This document shows, piece by piece, positions 23,567 through 37,800 of a stretch of 58,271 nucleotides of DNA. This DNA is from Ichthyophthirius multifiliis. Lineage: Eukaryota; Ciliophora; Oligohymenophorea; Hymenostomatida. Position 1 is the stretch's first letter. Every line of letters begins with the position of its first letter. A model generated the notes under the pieces. The model was not told where the DNA came from and searched no databases. It worked only from the letters and a program-made list of their open reading frames with translations. The stretch is from assembly GCF_000220395.1 (NCBI RefSeq), contig NW_004086266.1, positions 1 through 58,271 of the forward strand, in the 5' to 3' direction. The position numbers and the translations under genes were made by a program.

Positions 23567-24980
23567 TTTTAATGCACTGTTTTTTTTGAAATTTTTTCAC
23601 TTTATATTTTGGGTATTGTCGATGTACTAATTTAATCATTTATTCCTACGTTTTCATTTAATTAATATATATTTGATGGCTGTTAATTCACTTATTAAAA
23701 ATTTATAATTTATTTGAGTTTTTGAAAACTAACACTCATTTATTTAATATTTTATAAAAATAAAAAATAAATATTTATAAATAAATATTTATTTATTTTT
23801 CAATTTTTAATATATTAAATATTATAATAAAGTATTGATTTATATATTTATATATTTATATATATTTTTTATATATATTAAACTTTATGAAATCATTAAT
23901 ATTTTTTATAATTTATCATTAAATAATATATTTTTATGGTGTTTATTTACTATTAATATGTTTTTCTTTTTATTATAATAACCAATTGATAATTGCAATA
24001 ATTAAAATTTAATTTTCATTAAAATAAAAATTCTCATATATATGTGTAAATAATTATTTATATTTTTTTAAAAAATTATTATTTCATTTACAAATTACTT
24101 TATATTTTTCATTTTCTATAATATATAAAAAAGTGTTTTTTATATAAATATTTAATTTATTTAATTTTAATATTTTAAATAATTTTTATTTTAATATATA
24201 TTATATTGTATATATAGAAATATTATTATTATAACTTTAATTAGATTTAAACTCATTATCATTTTACTTATAATTTTAACTATAATTTTTATTCTGTAAT
24301 TTTTATATTTATATAAATATTTTTATTATATGAATTTTCTTAAAATTCTTAGTAATCTCAATTTCTATTTTATTTATAAAAATTAATCACATGTTTTAAA
24401 TATTTATTTCCATAATTAATTGCCTAAATTAATTGATTTGTTTGAATTCGATGAATTACTATTATTTAAGGTTATTATTGATATTGTTTCTTCTTAATTT
24501 GTCTCTTATAAATATTCTTGTATATTATTTTATTTATTTCCAGTTTGGTTTTAAATAAAATCATTTCATTAATTTATTTTGTTGAAAGTAAAAATATAAA
24601 TTTTAAATAATTAAAGTTTGCCTCCTATAATTATAAAATTAAATTAAAATATTTTAAATTATTAAAATATAAATAATGATATAATAAATGTTTATATTTA
24701 AACAAATTTCAATTTTTAGTTGACTAAATTAGATTCTGTCTGAAATATATTTTTTTATATATTTAAATATAATTATTAGAATTTTTATATTTTAATATCT
24801 AAAAATAATAATAAAGATATGTACCATCTGAAATAATTAATGAGGGTTAATAAAAAAATTCAACAAATACTGATAAAAATGTCTGCGAATGTTTTTAAAC
24901 TAAATTTTGATAATTTAAAATTTAATAAATTATAATGCTAATTAAAAATACACACATATATATATAAAATATTTTTATAT
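23567..24980. other. AT-rich intergenic region
   Basis: No gene was recognised. It lies between the 3' end of midasin and the start of the TPR-like gene, both on the - strand. Confidence 0.6.
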
Positions 24981-27900
24981 TCACTAATTATTTTTCATTT
25001 CATAATATTATCTAAGTATATCCACCAAAACTTTACTTAATTATAATACATTCTATATTTTTATTAATAAAAATATAAATAAAATAAAAAAAAAATACCT
25101 TCACAATAATATAATTTTTAAAAGGGAAATCTTCCAAATAATTCTTCATTTCAATTTATAATTTACCATTAATATATTTATGGTTAGTAGATTTAATATT
25201 CATAATTGATTCTTTTTCTTCACTACTATCAAGTACAATAAAAACGAATAAAATTCCATTTTCTTCACCTTTAGCAACTAAAGGTTTGACCAATTTCTTA
25301 TTAAATCTTCCATCACTCATAATAAAGCAAATTTAATGAATATCTTTTTGACCTTATTTTGAACTTTCAAACAACTAAATAGTCTAATCCATAAATTTAA
25401 CTAAATCCATATCATTAGAACTATGATCTTAATGTTGGAATTAGAAAGCTGAAAGAATATAAGGAGAATCAGCTGGTGTTAGTTATTTATTAAAGTCATG
25501 TAGAAGGTTTAAGCCTTATTTTATTGCAGCTATTCCTATTTGACCAACTTCCATTTTACTCATAGCCAAACTTAAAGTGGTCATCGATTGTAAAGCGAAA
25601 AATCCAACATTTTAATGCTACATAGACATTGAATCGTCTATTGCAAGTAGAATCTAATAAGTACGTTTCGATGGCTGGCTTCTTCTTAACCATATTTTAT
25701 CCTTTCTGAAATTAGAGGCTATGTAAGGGATTATTTTTTTCATATTTAGTCTTTTTCCGGATTTATAATCGCCTTTAAAAGATTAAATTTGGGTAGGCTC
25801 TAAAACTACTTTTAATTCTTCGCAAAGTTATTGGGATAAATATCGAGCTTAAGTTTCTAGAATTTACCATAGCTCTTGGGCTTTTTATAAACGGAGATCA
25901 TCTGGAAGATCTTCGGAAGTGCTTTTTATGTCTTCAAGGTATTTTTCGAGAAGTTCTTGGATGTCTTATTGTAGTTCTAAGTTATCCTCTTGCTCCATTT
26001 TAGTGGGTTTAGGGATACTCTATTAAAGATCTAGGGGTTTTTTTTCTTTATAAATGTTTTAATCTTCTTCGTATTGTGTTTTTGCGGGTTTATTTTTTTG
26101 GGATTCTTTTTGCTCTTCTTCAAAATCAATTTGGGATTCTTTTTATTATTGTTATTGGTTGTTTTTATTTTCAGGCTTTTTTTATGTTTATTTTTATTAT
26201 TATTCCTCTTTTTCAAGATCCTATTTAAGATTAGTTTAGTTGTTTGGAAATTCTTCAATATTATTTTAATCTTCTTACTACGTTTGGATATTCTATTAGT
26301 TATTTTGAGCATTAAAGTTGGTTTTTAATAATTAAGATAGTTAGTCTTGGCTCATATTTTAATCAGGATTATAAGCTTCATATTCGTTTTAGGGTTAGTT
26401 TTATAGTTTTTCTTCTTAATTTATTTATTAGATTTAATTTTCGTTTGATTCTTGAACAATTTAGAGATCTTTGAAGAAATTTTGAAGAGTTTAAGCAGTT
26501 GGTTGTGAGTTTTAAATGATTTATTTAAGGAATTCATTTGAGAATTTATTTATATTTTCTAATTGTTAACCTTCATTATTTTATTCTTATTAGTTTTCTT
26601 TATTTTCTTCTTAATTTTCTTGGTTATTCTAATTTATTTAGTTTTTTTCGGTTTTTTAGTCTTTTTTCTCATTTTGATTTTATATTTAATCATCGTTTCC
26701 TTCTGTGCCGTACTTATCTTCTTGAATATTTTTTTTTTTTTGGTTTTAGTTATGGACATTTTTAGGGAAGTCTTTTTTTTATTCTTCTTCTTCTTCAGCT
26801 ATTTATTCATTATGTTCTTCTTCTTCTTCATCCATATTTTCGTTTTATACAGCTTGTTCCATTTAGGTTTTTTCTTCTTATTATTATTAGTTTTTTTCTT
26901 CGAAATCACTTATTTAATCTAATGGATCTATTTATTATTAGTCATTTTATTAGTCGTTTGCACTTTCCATATCTTCTTCAAGTTCTCCTTATTATGATCC
27001 GCCATCTTAATCTATATTTAGATATTATTTTATATATATATATATAATTAAATATTTTTTTTTACGTTCATCATTAAGTTCTTCTTCTTCTTCTAATTCC
27101 ATTTAACCTTTAAGTAATTCAGGATCTAATTATTAATTTAAGTCTTTGTTTTCGCCATTTTATTCTTCTTCTTATTCTTCATCATCATTTTTTTACATTT
27201 AGTTGATTTCAGGTTCTGGGTTTTCCTTTTGTTCTACATTTTCGAAATCTTTAATATTTCTTTATTATTCTTTATCTTTCTTGGACTCGTCTTTGGCTTT
27301 ATCTTCTAATTCTCCTTAAGGCTTTTACTTTGAGTTGAATTGTAATTAATCTTATTTTCTATTTTGTTTATTTTCATCGTTTTTTTTATCTTCTTCTTCT
27401 TAAGCGTCATCTCCTTCCCACATTTTAAAATCTAAATTATCATCGTCTACATCACTAAATTATTCATCAGCTTGATTTTCGGCTTTTTCCTGTTCCTTTT
27501 CATCTAATTCGTTATCCATTTTGGAGTTTTTACCCTTAAAATCTTAATCCATTTCAAATTCGTCTTCTTTATTTTCCTTGTTTTATTCTTCTTCTTGTTC
27601 GTTACTTTCTGAATTTTCTTAATAATCATCATCTTTGTTTCCTAATAACTATTCCTCAAATTCGATTTCTTTTGTAACGTTTTCCTTGCCTTTTCCTTCC
27701 CCTATACCTGTACCTTCTTTAAATTCATATTTTCCTTCCTCGTCGTCTGTTTCTCCTTCTTGGTCTCCGTTATTGTTTTTTGGTTGACAAAATCCTTTAT
27801 AGAATAAATTATAGAATATTACAGACGTTAATTCTAATAGTTTAGATTAAGATTTGATGCTTTTTGAGTAATAAATAAGAATATTTTAGATGTATATTTT

Positions 27901-30900
27901 TAATAAATAGAGGATTTCCTTCAGGTTTTGAGAGTCTTACTTTTTTAGGGCTTTTTTTATTAGAGATTGTGAGTGGACTTCTTTTAATTTGTAAGAGAAA
28001 TCATCGAATATTTTTTTGAGTTTTTGCATTGTTTTTTCTTCGTTTTATATAAAGGAAGCGTCATTATTTTCTAGATTTTATTTTTTTTCGATTTTTTATT
28101 CTTCTTATTATTATTATTCTTCTTCTTCTACTTATATATTTGATTTGAGAATTTATTTATATTTTTAAACTGTTTTAAATATTTTTTATGCAAAAAGTTA
28201 AATATCGTTAATTATTATTTATTCATCATTTACAGATTTTTAATTTTTTTGAATACATTGTTATATTTTTTATTGTAAAATATCCTATAAATAGACTATT
28301 AAGGCATTAATTTCTTTTATTTTCTCATTAAATTTATCTTTGAGGACTTTTTGAGAATCTAAAAGAACATATTTGTTAGTTTTTTGTTTACTTTTTTGTA
28401 TTTTTTCTACTAATAAAGTCATGTTTTGGATTATTTTTTCATATTTTTTAACTTGAATTATTTTTCCATTCAATATATTTACACTTTCTTCGGTAAATTA
28501 TTCACATTTTTTCAAAATTTCATCCTCTTCATCATTTTAAGAATAGTAATTCTTCACATTACTAAATAAAAAGGAACAATCATTCAATATTTCTGAAACT
28601 TTTTCATTAATAGACACATAATCATCAACTTAAATGCATATATCATCCTCGAATTAACAAAAATTGTTAAAAAATTGTTCTAAAGGAATAATTTTTTCAC
28701 TTAAATCAGCCAAATTTACAAAAGATCTCTTAATATAATAAAAAAACTCGATTAAAAATCCACTTCCCCTCTTAATATTATCCATAGTAAGGTCTTCAGA
28801 ATATTAATTATTAAACTTAAGTATACAAATTTTATCTAAAGTATTATAATAGCACTTTTCTATATAAGTAAAGTCCTCTTATAGTCCCAAAATATGGAAA
28901 TTTTCAGAATTTATAACTTTCATATCATATAATAGAGTATTATCTTTCATTATTTAAGTAGTGGTTTTATAGTAAGAGGTAAATCCAAGTGTTTTGAGGA
29001 ATTTAAAGTAATCAATAACAGCTTTATATTTCATATTTCGGGTCACGTCTTCACCATGTAGACATTTTATTCTATCAAAAACATCTATTATACTTTCTTC
29101 TATGTAAAGCCAGGAAGGAATATCTATATTGTTATCGTTTAAATCATTTATTTATTAATAAAAATTATTATTATTATTATTATTTTAAAATTATGGTATC
29201 AAAAGTGAATTTTTAATGCATAGTCTTTATGTTGTTTATACTAGTTTATTTTCATTTAAATTCACGCAATTCTTAAATGAGAGAGCGAAATTATTTAGTC
29301 TTTAATTTTTATATTAAATTTAATATTTTTGGTAAAAATTATCGTAGTTTTAAGCAAAAAAATTGTTTCTTTGTTTATCGAAAATATGTCTTGAAATTGG
29401 TTCTTATAAAAATCCTTTATATTTTTTTAGAATTCTGTGTAGTTTTCCCTAGAATTTTTCTACTGTTTATTTTAAAGTGAGGTAATTTTTACTTTCCCAA
29501 CCAGCTAAATTAATATAGTCTTTACATTCTTTTTCATATTCTTATTTATTTTCATCTATTGTCTTATTAAAAGTTTCCAAAAACTACTCGTAGTATTTAT
29601 AGACTTAAAAAATAATTTTTATATGTAATAAATCCTTCTATTGAGTCAAATAATATAAGGCTTTCATTCTTAAAGAAAAAGTTCCCATAACTGAAGTCCT
29701 GACATATTAATCTAATAAATTAAAAACATTTTCCTAGTCTTTTTATTGAGCGGATATTAGCAGGTTTCTAAGTTTCATGAATACTACTACATCTAAATTC
29801 TCGACTTCTTTTTCCTTTTCTTAAAGCATTTATTTCCAGCATTTTCTCTCTAAACCTCTCCAGTATAAAAGAAGATCGATTATAGGTTATGTCTAAACAC
29901 TAAGGGTGTATTGCTTACTTGAAGAAATATTCCATTCTTCACATTTTTCAGCTATATATTGAAGACCAGTTATCATTTTATTTAATGGAGTTGTGTATAT
30001 ACTGTTTTCTAGTGTAAAATCACATAATATAGCTAAGTTTTATAATACAGCGTTATTTTCGAATATTTCTAGATTTAAGAGTTACTATATTTACTATAAT
30101 AGACGGACTATAGGATTATATACTTTAATATTTTCTTCCGGAACTACATCTTTGTAGACATTAAATATGACTTTTTTTTCTTATATTTGTTATTATTATA
30201 AAAGATTAGTTTCTGATTAGATTTATGCAAATGAGAAAGTATATTCATATAAGATTTCTTTTCTGTTTTTGGAAGATAATAAAGGAAGATTTTCGGCCAG
30301 TTTTAATTTCATGAAATGGTTTTAGTGGGAAAAGTGTATTTTTGATTATGAAGTAGAATTTTTAGAGGATTATTTTGAGAATAAGTAAATAATTTACAAA
30401 GCGATATTTTGGCTTATATTTTTGATTCTTTCAGTTTCTTTTTTTGGTAAATCCTCGAATTTAACTTCTGTTTGATTAAAATAATTACTCGAAGTCGAAG
30501 TATTATTATTTTCAAACTCTAATTATTATTATTATGTTAATTCTATTTTTTCTTAAATAGATAAGTCTGTTTGGAGAAAATGAGAGTAAAAATGGGTAAA
30601 ATTATTGAAAAATTATTTAATTTCTTCCTTTTCTTTTTCTTTATATTCTTCTACTGTTTCCTTAGTGTATTCATCTATAATCATTTTTTGGAACTTTCTT
30701 TAAGTTTTGATAATTTTTGTGGCGTCATCTTCTTCGAGTTTATTTAGTTCTTCTTTCAACATTAAGTTTTCGTTGCAAATTTATAATAAATAATATGCAA
30801 ATTAATTTATATTTGTAATGTTATTTTTTTTGAAAAAATGAGTGTTTTTGTAATTTATGTTTGATAAAATTTCCTCTGCTAAAAACAATTAGTAGATATT

Positions 30901-31822
30901 TTTTTTAGCGAAAATTATCGTTTCGAAGTTTTGGAGAGTTTCGTTTATTTTTTAGGGAATTAAATCGACGTTTTTTCTTTTTCTTTCATTAAAAATCTTC
31001 TCTTCTTGTATTTCAATGTATTTTTTTATTAGAATATATGAAAAGTTAATCGGAATAAGAAAATCACTGAAATTAAGAGAGTATTTTTGAAACGAATTAT
31101 GTAAATAATTTTCAATATTTTTTTTATTTCCTTTATTTTATCTTTCTTGTCTATTTCAGATAATAAATCTTCAATCTTTTCTATAAAAGGCAAATTGTCT
31201 TCAAAAAATTTGCCAAAACAAGCTATATTATCTCCATTGAAACCTCTGAAAATTATTCTAGATTGAATTTCTTGTATTAAATTTTTAGAAGTCTCTATTT
31301 AATCACTCAGTTTTTGTATATGGGGTTATTTTTAATTATGAAAACCAAAAATAGTCTTTTCTAAAACACAAAAAGCAGCATAATCATTCAAAAAATCATC
31401 ATATTTAATTTTTTCATGTTAAAATTAGAAATCTTCCTTTATGAGTTCGGTTAAACAGTCGTTTTCTTCAGTTTCGAAAATACCTTTTTTTATAGAGAAG
31501 ATTTTAGCAAATAAAATTCCAATTTTTTATAAGGAATTTTATTTTATAAATAAATTTTATAATTCTTCATTTAAAAAAACTGTGAATTTATAAAACAAAG
31601 AGTCATTATTTTATTAATTTAATAATATTTTTTCCTAAATAGCGATTATATTTTAAATATTCATATTTTTTAAGTATTCGATAAGTTAAACTATTAATGA
31701 AAAACATAAATTTTCTTCTTTATTTATAATTTTATTCATAATATTAAGAATCCAAATATAAGCTAAAATAAAAATTTAATCATCTTCATTATCTTAGAAA
31801 TTATTATTATTGTTATTGTTAA

Positions 31823-31868
<46 letters not shown>

Positions 31869-34800
31869 TCCAAAATAATTAATGCAATTTCTTAATAGGT
31901 ATATTTAATTATTTAAAATATTTAAATTTTTTAATTTTCCATTAATAATGCTTTCTGCGCAATTCTCTACTTCTAAAATGTCCATATGTAGATTTTACAT
32001 TTCACAAATATAATTAATTTCCACAATATTGTTTATTGTAATATTTTTTTAGAGTAAAGAAATACACTTCATAAGTTCAAAAGAAGGCTTTTCTACAAAT
32101 TTGCTTATATTTAATTTCATTTCTTGTAATTTATCTTCGTTAAAGAAAAAGGCAAAATTTTATATACCTTTAAATACTAAATATTTTCTTATTGACTAAA
32201 ATGAATTTATATATTTATTATTTTCATAAAGTTCACTTTAAAATTCGCTGTTGTTTATTTCCCAATGTTTAATAGCTAAATCAGAATGTAAAATTGGAAT
32301 TTTTTTTAAAATTTAATCATTATTATACTCATCTTTTATTATTATTTGGAAGTTATTTTCTATATTTTAAGTCATTATGTTTTCTATTTCTTTCTCAAAA
32401 ATATTGAAATCAATACTCTAATCATTATTTTTGTCATATATTAAGGATAATATCTCTAAAGATGTTAATCTTGTTTTTGAATTTTCGATAAAATACATAT
32501 TTCTGAATTTCTTTTTTAATTCAATAATTTATTAAGTAATACAGTCATTACTAGATTCTAAGATATTCATGACTTTTTCTCTTTCGAAAAATTGTGTCTT
32601 ATTTCTGGGCATTTTTTGGAAATATTCACATTTTTTCCATAAAGTAACAAATAGGTTGATTTTTTAATTTTCAAGGCTTTTTTTTTCTAATTAGTTTTCA
32701 TTTATTTCGTTTAGTTTTTCATTTAAAAGTTTATATATTTTAGGTAATTAATATATATTATTTATTATTTAAATAATTATATGTTATATTTTTTTTTAGT
32801 TTTCATTATTTTATTAATTTAAGTTTATTTTTTGGAATATTTTTTGTATTATTTAATCTTATAGTTTTGCTTATTGATAATTTTGAATTATATAAATATG
32901 AGCTTTTTTATTATTTTTCTTATTTTCGATTTCTTGTATTAATTTCTGATATAAAACCTAGCTAGAAATTTCATTATTTGAGTATTTTTCAAGGTCTAAT
33001 TTTGAAATTCCACTTATATATTAATATTCTTGTACTTCCAAAGCACATTCGAGTATAATCATCGCTAAATTTTCTCTTATTTTTTGGTTAATTTCGGGTA
33101 AAAAGAAGATATTTTTAGAATAAATTTTTAAAGATGAAGTCTATTTATTTATTGGGAATTGTGTCAAATTTATTACTTTTTAATTCAATAATTAACTACT
33201 TTGTTTAATTTTGTTAATTTCTTCTTTATACAATTAGCATTTTTCATTAATTAATGGGTCTTAAGTATATAGGAAATTCAATTATTCTACTAAAGGATTA
33301 ACAGAAACATCTTAAATGGCTTTTTCAAGATTTTATACTTTGTAGATTTTATATGTTTAATTAAAAACGGAAACTATGAAATCTTAAAAATTAGCAAAGT
33401 TTAGATGATTTTTAGATAGCATTTATTATTAAATATTAAGAAGGTACAGTTTAAAAGTCCTGAATTCACAAAAATTTAAAATCTTCATCAATTACAAAGG
33501 TAAAGAGAGTATAAAAAGAGTATTTTTTTAATTAAAAATATTCAAAAACATTTCATTTAAAAAGATATTCTATAAATCCGCAAAGTAAGCTTTTTCATCT
33601 TAAAAATTATTTATGTTTATCTAAACGCATTTGTTTTTGATTCCTTCATTTAATCCATCTGCAAAATCAACATTATTTAATAAAAACAATCTAAAATTCT
33701 AATTAATTTTTATTTTTTCGGATTAATATTCTGTTATTATAACTTCTTTCTTTCCTTCTAAATTTACATCTAATAATGGATTTAGCCTAGCTAAAACAGC
33801 TTAATTTGCCCTTTCAACGTTTTTTAAAACTACCCAATTTCCTTCTTGAATTGCGTTTATAATTTATGAGTAAAACCATTAGAAATATCCATTATTATTG
33901 AGTTCTTTTTTGTTTTATATTTCTTGGAATTCCTATTTTAAAGTTTCTATATTATTTTTTATTACACTTTTTTATTATTCTAAAAATTAAAGGGCTTTTT
34001 GGATATTAATCAGCATATTTTTTTATAAAGAAGAATTTTATTACAGAATAAACATTAATTTTAAAGCTTCAAAAAAGCTAGAATTATTATTCTAGTTTAA
34101 GTTCTCTTTTAAGATTTAAATTACTTTATTTTTTAATTAATACATTTCTCTCTAGAAATCTGCTTAATCATAACCTCCGATTAATTCACTACTATCAGTT
34201 TATGAATTTAAATTAAATTCAACTACTTTTTAACAATTGTTTAATTAAGAAAGAATTTCAATAAAAGTACTTTTTCCGCTTCCTGTTTTGCCGTTAATTA
34301 TAAAAGTTGAGCAGTATTTATAATTATTTAAAAACATTAATTAGACATTATTTATTTGATTCTTATAAGAAAATGGAAGGCATATTTTTTCATTATTTTT
34401 ATTCATGAATTTAAATTCTTTTGGTAAAATATTTAATTGTTCTTAATATTTTTCTTATATTTATATTGGATTTTCTTAAAATACTACATTATAAGCAGTT
34501 TATGCATTTTTTCCACATCTTAAATATATTTCGTAAAATCTCAAAACATCTCTTAAATTCGCTTTTTTAAATAGAGTTTTAGTGTTTTTTTTTTCTATGT
34601 AATCTAGCAATTCATTAATAATATTTTCTTCAAATTCATTTTTTTCTAAATCTTCATCAAAATATAAATCTTTTAAAATATCCAAAAAATTATCTTTATC
34701 ATATTCTTCGACATGAATTTTACTAAATCTATTCAAAAAACTACTCGGTAGCCCTTTTCTTCCACCCCCTAATCCCATGGGATTTTATACAGCAAAAATC

Positions 34801-37800
34801 CTAAATTCGGGATGCTTTTTAAATTCTTGGTTAATTTCAGGGATAAAAACAGATCCTCTATGATCCAAAATAGCATTCAAACCTTCTAGCACACTCTAAG
34901 AAGCTAAATTAAGCTCCTCGAGTAAAATCCAATAACCGTTTTTGAGTGCATCTAAAAGAACTCCATCATACCATCTGAATTTCATTTATAATTTATTCTC
35001 ACAGTGTGGCAAATCGCTGCCCAAAAGATCCACTATATCTGTTTATTCAGAAAGACATATTGTAGCTAATTTATTTCCGGTTAAATGGGCTATATATTCT
35101 ATGATAGATGATTTTCCTACTCCTGGATTACCTTCTAATAGTATGGATTTATCTAATTATAATGCTTATATTATTTTATATAGAGTTTATTTAGTTTAAG
35201 AGTTTTATAAAGAATACTTAATATTTTTTTTCGAAGAAATAAAATTTGAGTTTTTCAAAGGAATTTCAAAATCTCCCATTTTCAATTTATTATTGTCTAT
35301 AATGGAAATTAAATTATTATTATTATTATTATTTAATGAATTTCCAATATTTTATTATTCGACGAAATTTAGACATTCGAAAATCATTTTTTTCTTTTAA
35401 TTTTCATTCAAAGGAAGGAATTTTATAGGCTCCAAAACTACCACATTAAGTGCATAAAAATACAACTAGTATATATTATTTGGACAAAATGTCTAAGTTT
35501 TATTCATAAATTACATCATAGAAACTATATCTCTCATAGTAATATTCCTTTTAGCCTCCAAAGCGTACATATCGCAGAAATCCGAGTTATAAAATTTTAC
35601 GAAATCGTATATTTTCTCAGCCACATTTTCACTGTTATTAATATTAAACCCGCAATCGGTTAAATAGACTTTAATCATTTCCAAAACATCGTTTCTGCCT
35701 TATAGACTACAAATCAAGTTCTTACTAGTTAATGATTCTACCCAGATTTCAGTAAATCTATTTCTTAAAGCTGGAGATAATTCTCTTTTTCCGAAATCTC
35801 CACCTGGGTTCATTGTAGATATAATTACGAATTCTTCCTTAGCTTATATTTACTCACTTTCATTCTTTTCAGGAAGTAATAGGAATCTTTCGTTTTCTAA
35901 AACACTATTAAGTCTTTCCAGAACCGAATCTTCCGCCAAGGAGATTTCGTCTATTAAAAAAACGCCGCCTTGTTCCATGCTTTCTACTAAAGGACCGTTT
36001 TGCCATTCAAACATTGTTTCTGATTTTATGAAAAGTTCTTATAGTTTTTGTCTTTTTTGTTCATTTTTTATTATTTTTACTCTTTCGTCAATTGAAATTT
36101 ATTAATTGTTTAAAAATTTATATTATTCTTCAATTAATTCTTAATCTAATTCTTATTCTAGGAAAACTCTTAATTATTCCTCATAAATTTCTTTTTTCCT
36201 TACAGGCCTTAGAGAACCCAAAAAATCGCTACTTTCAGTATACTAATGACAATTAATGGAAAAAACTTTCGAATTTCTCAAAAAGCCGGCAAGTTATGCC
36301 AAAGTAGTTTTTCCGCAACCTGTTTCTCCGATAAGTAATACAGGTTCTTTATTTTATAAACATTTTAAAGTTAAACAAGCCATTCTTTTAAAGCCTTCAT
36401 TTAATTAAAGGAAGAAAGGAAATTAACTTTATAATGGTTTTAGCATATCATCGGAGAATTTCTAGTAATAAATTTACGGATTTAATTTAACCCGACAATG
36501 TTTTTCGATTATTTTTTATATAAAATCTCTTTCTTCTTAAGTCCTTAATCTTTCTGCGAGTAAGCAATAGCCTTCCATGGCTAATTCATCAACTGTCAAA
36601 ACTGGCCTATTTCCCCATTTTATTAAATCCCTAATTGTAATACTACTCTCTTTACCTAAAAAGAAATTATTTCTTTGTCTAAAAAGCCTCAAATCTTTTA
36701 ATATAGCCATTAATTTTTTACAATAAGAAGGGGCTATAGTACATCTTTTTTACAAAATCTACTAAAGATCATTTTCTTAAATATCCTCAAAAAAAATCTA
36801 TACGAACCTATTTTTAAAGGCTTTTGATAATTCTTTCCTTCCACCATAAGAAGTAGGATTTTAAGTTGCGAAAATTCTAAAATTCTCATGTGGTCTGACA
36901 TAACTCTAAGTTTCATTTACAAAAATCTCCTTATTATCATCTAGGAGTCTGTTCAAACTTTCCAAAATCTCACTTCTTGCTAAATTTAATTCGTCCAAAA
37001 TTAACCAATTTCCCTCTTTCATAGACTATATTAAAACTCCTTCATGGAAAACCAATTTTCCTTTACTATCAGGTAAATATGATCCTATATATTCTTCAAT
37101 TTCAGTATGTTAATGGTTATTTACTCGCACGCATTTATATCCAGAACGCTCCGCAATATATTTTATGATAGATGTTTTTCCAGCAGAAGTCGGACCTTCT
37201 AATAATACGGGAAGATCACTACTTGATATAGCTCTAAGTACGTCTATAGTGTATTTTTTGAACATATCGGTTATTAAAAATTCACATTCTTCCTCTTTCT
37301 TAATTTTTAGAGAACCTTTATTTAGTATAAAGCCGTATAAGTTAACTTTAAGAGGATTATTTTCGATAACTTTTTACTTTTGGTTTAACATTTCAGAATA
37401 TTTTAAATGAGAAATTTAAAACGTTTTCTCTATTTGCATTTAAAAATGACCTTAACTTGCTTAACTCAAGGCAGTCCCGAAACCTAAATATAGTCCATCA
37501 TAAAGAACTCGGTCTAATCCGTATGTTCCTATATTTTATTTGATATAATTTAAAGCACGAGCTAAATTTCTAAGTGAAATATGGAGTTTTCTTTAATAAC
37601 CATCTTCTATATTATTATTTAAATCATATTTCATTTCCATAAATAAATCTACGATTTTAGATGATATTTCGACAGCGATTTAACTTCCTAATTTTTTTTT
37701 AACTAAATTCTATACATCTTCTCTTTCTTTTATATCATGTACATATATTTCAGTAAATTTTTTTCTAATATTTTCGGGTAATTCTTTTTTACCTATATAT

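Noticed and set aside
26074..26922. Long hydrophobic + strand open frames (Phe/Leu-rich)
   Set aside because: They are the complement of the acidic Glu/Asp/Lys-rich region of midasin on the - strand. Strings of GAA read backwards as TTC give false hydrophobic proteins.
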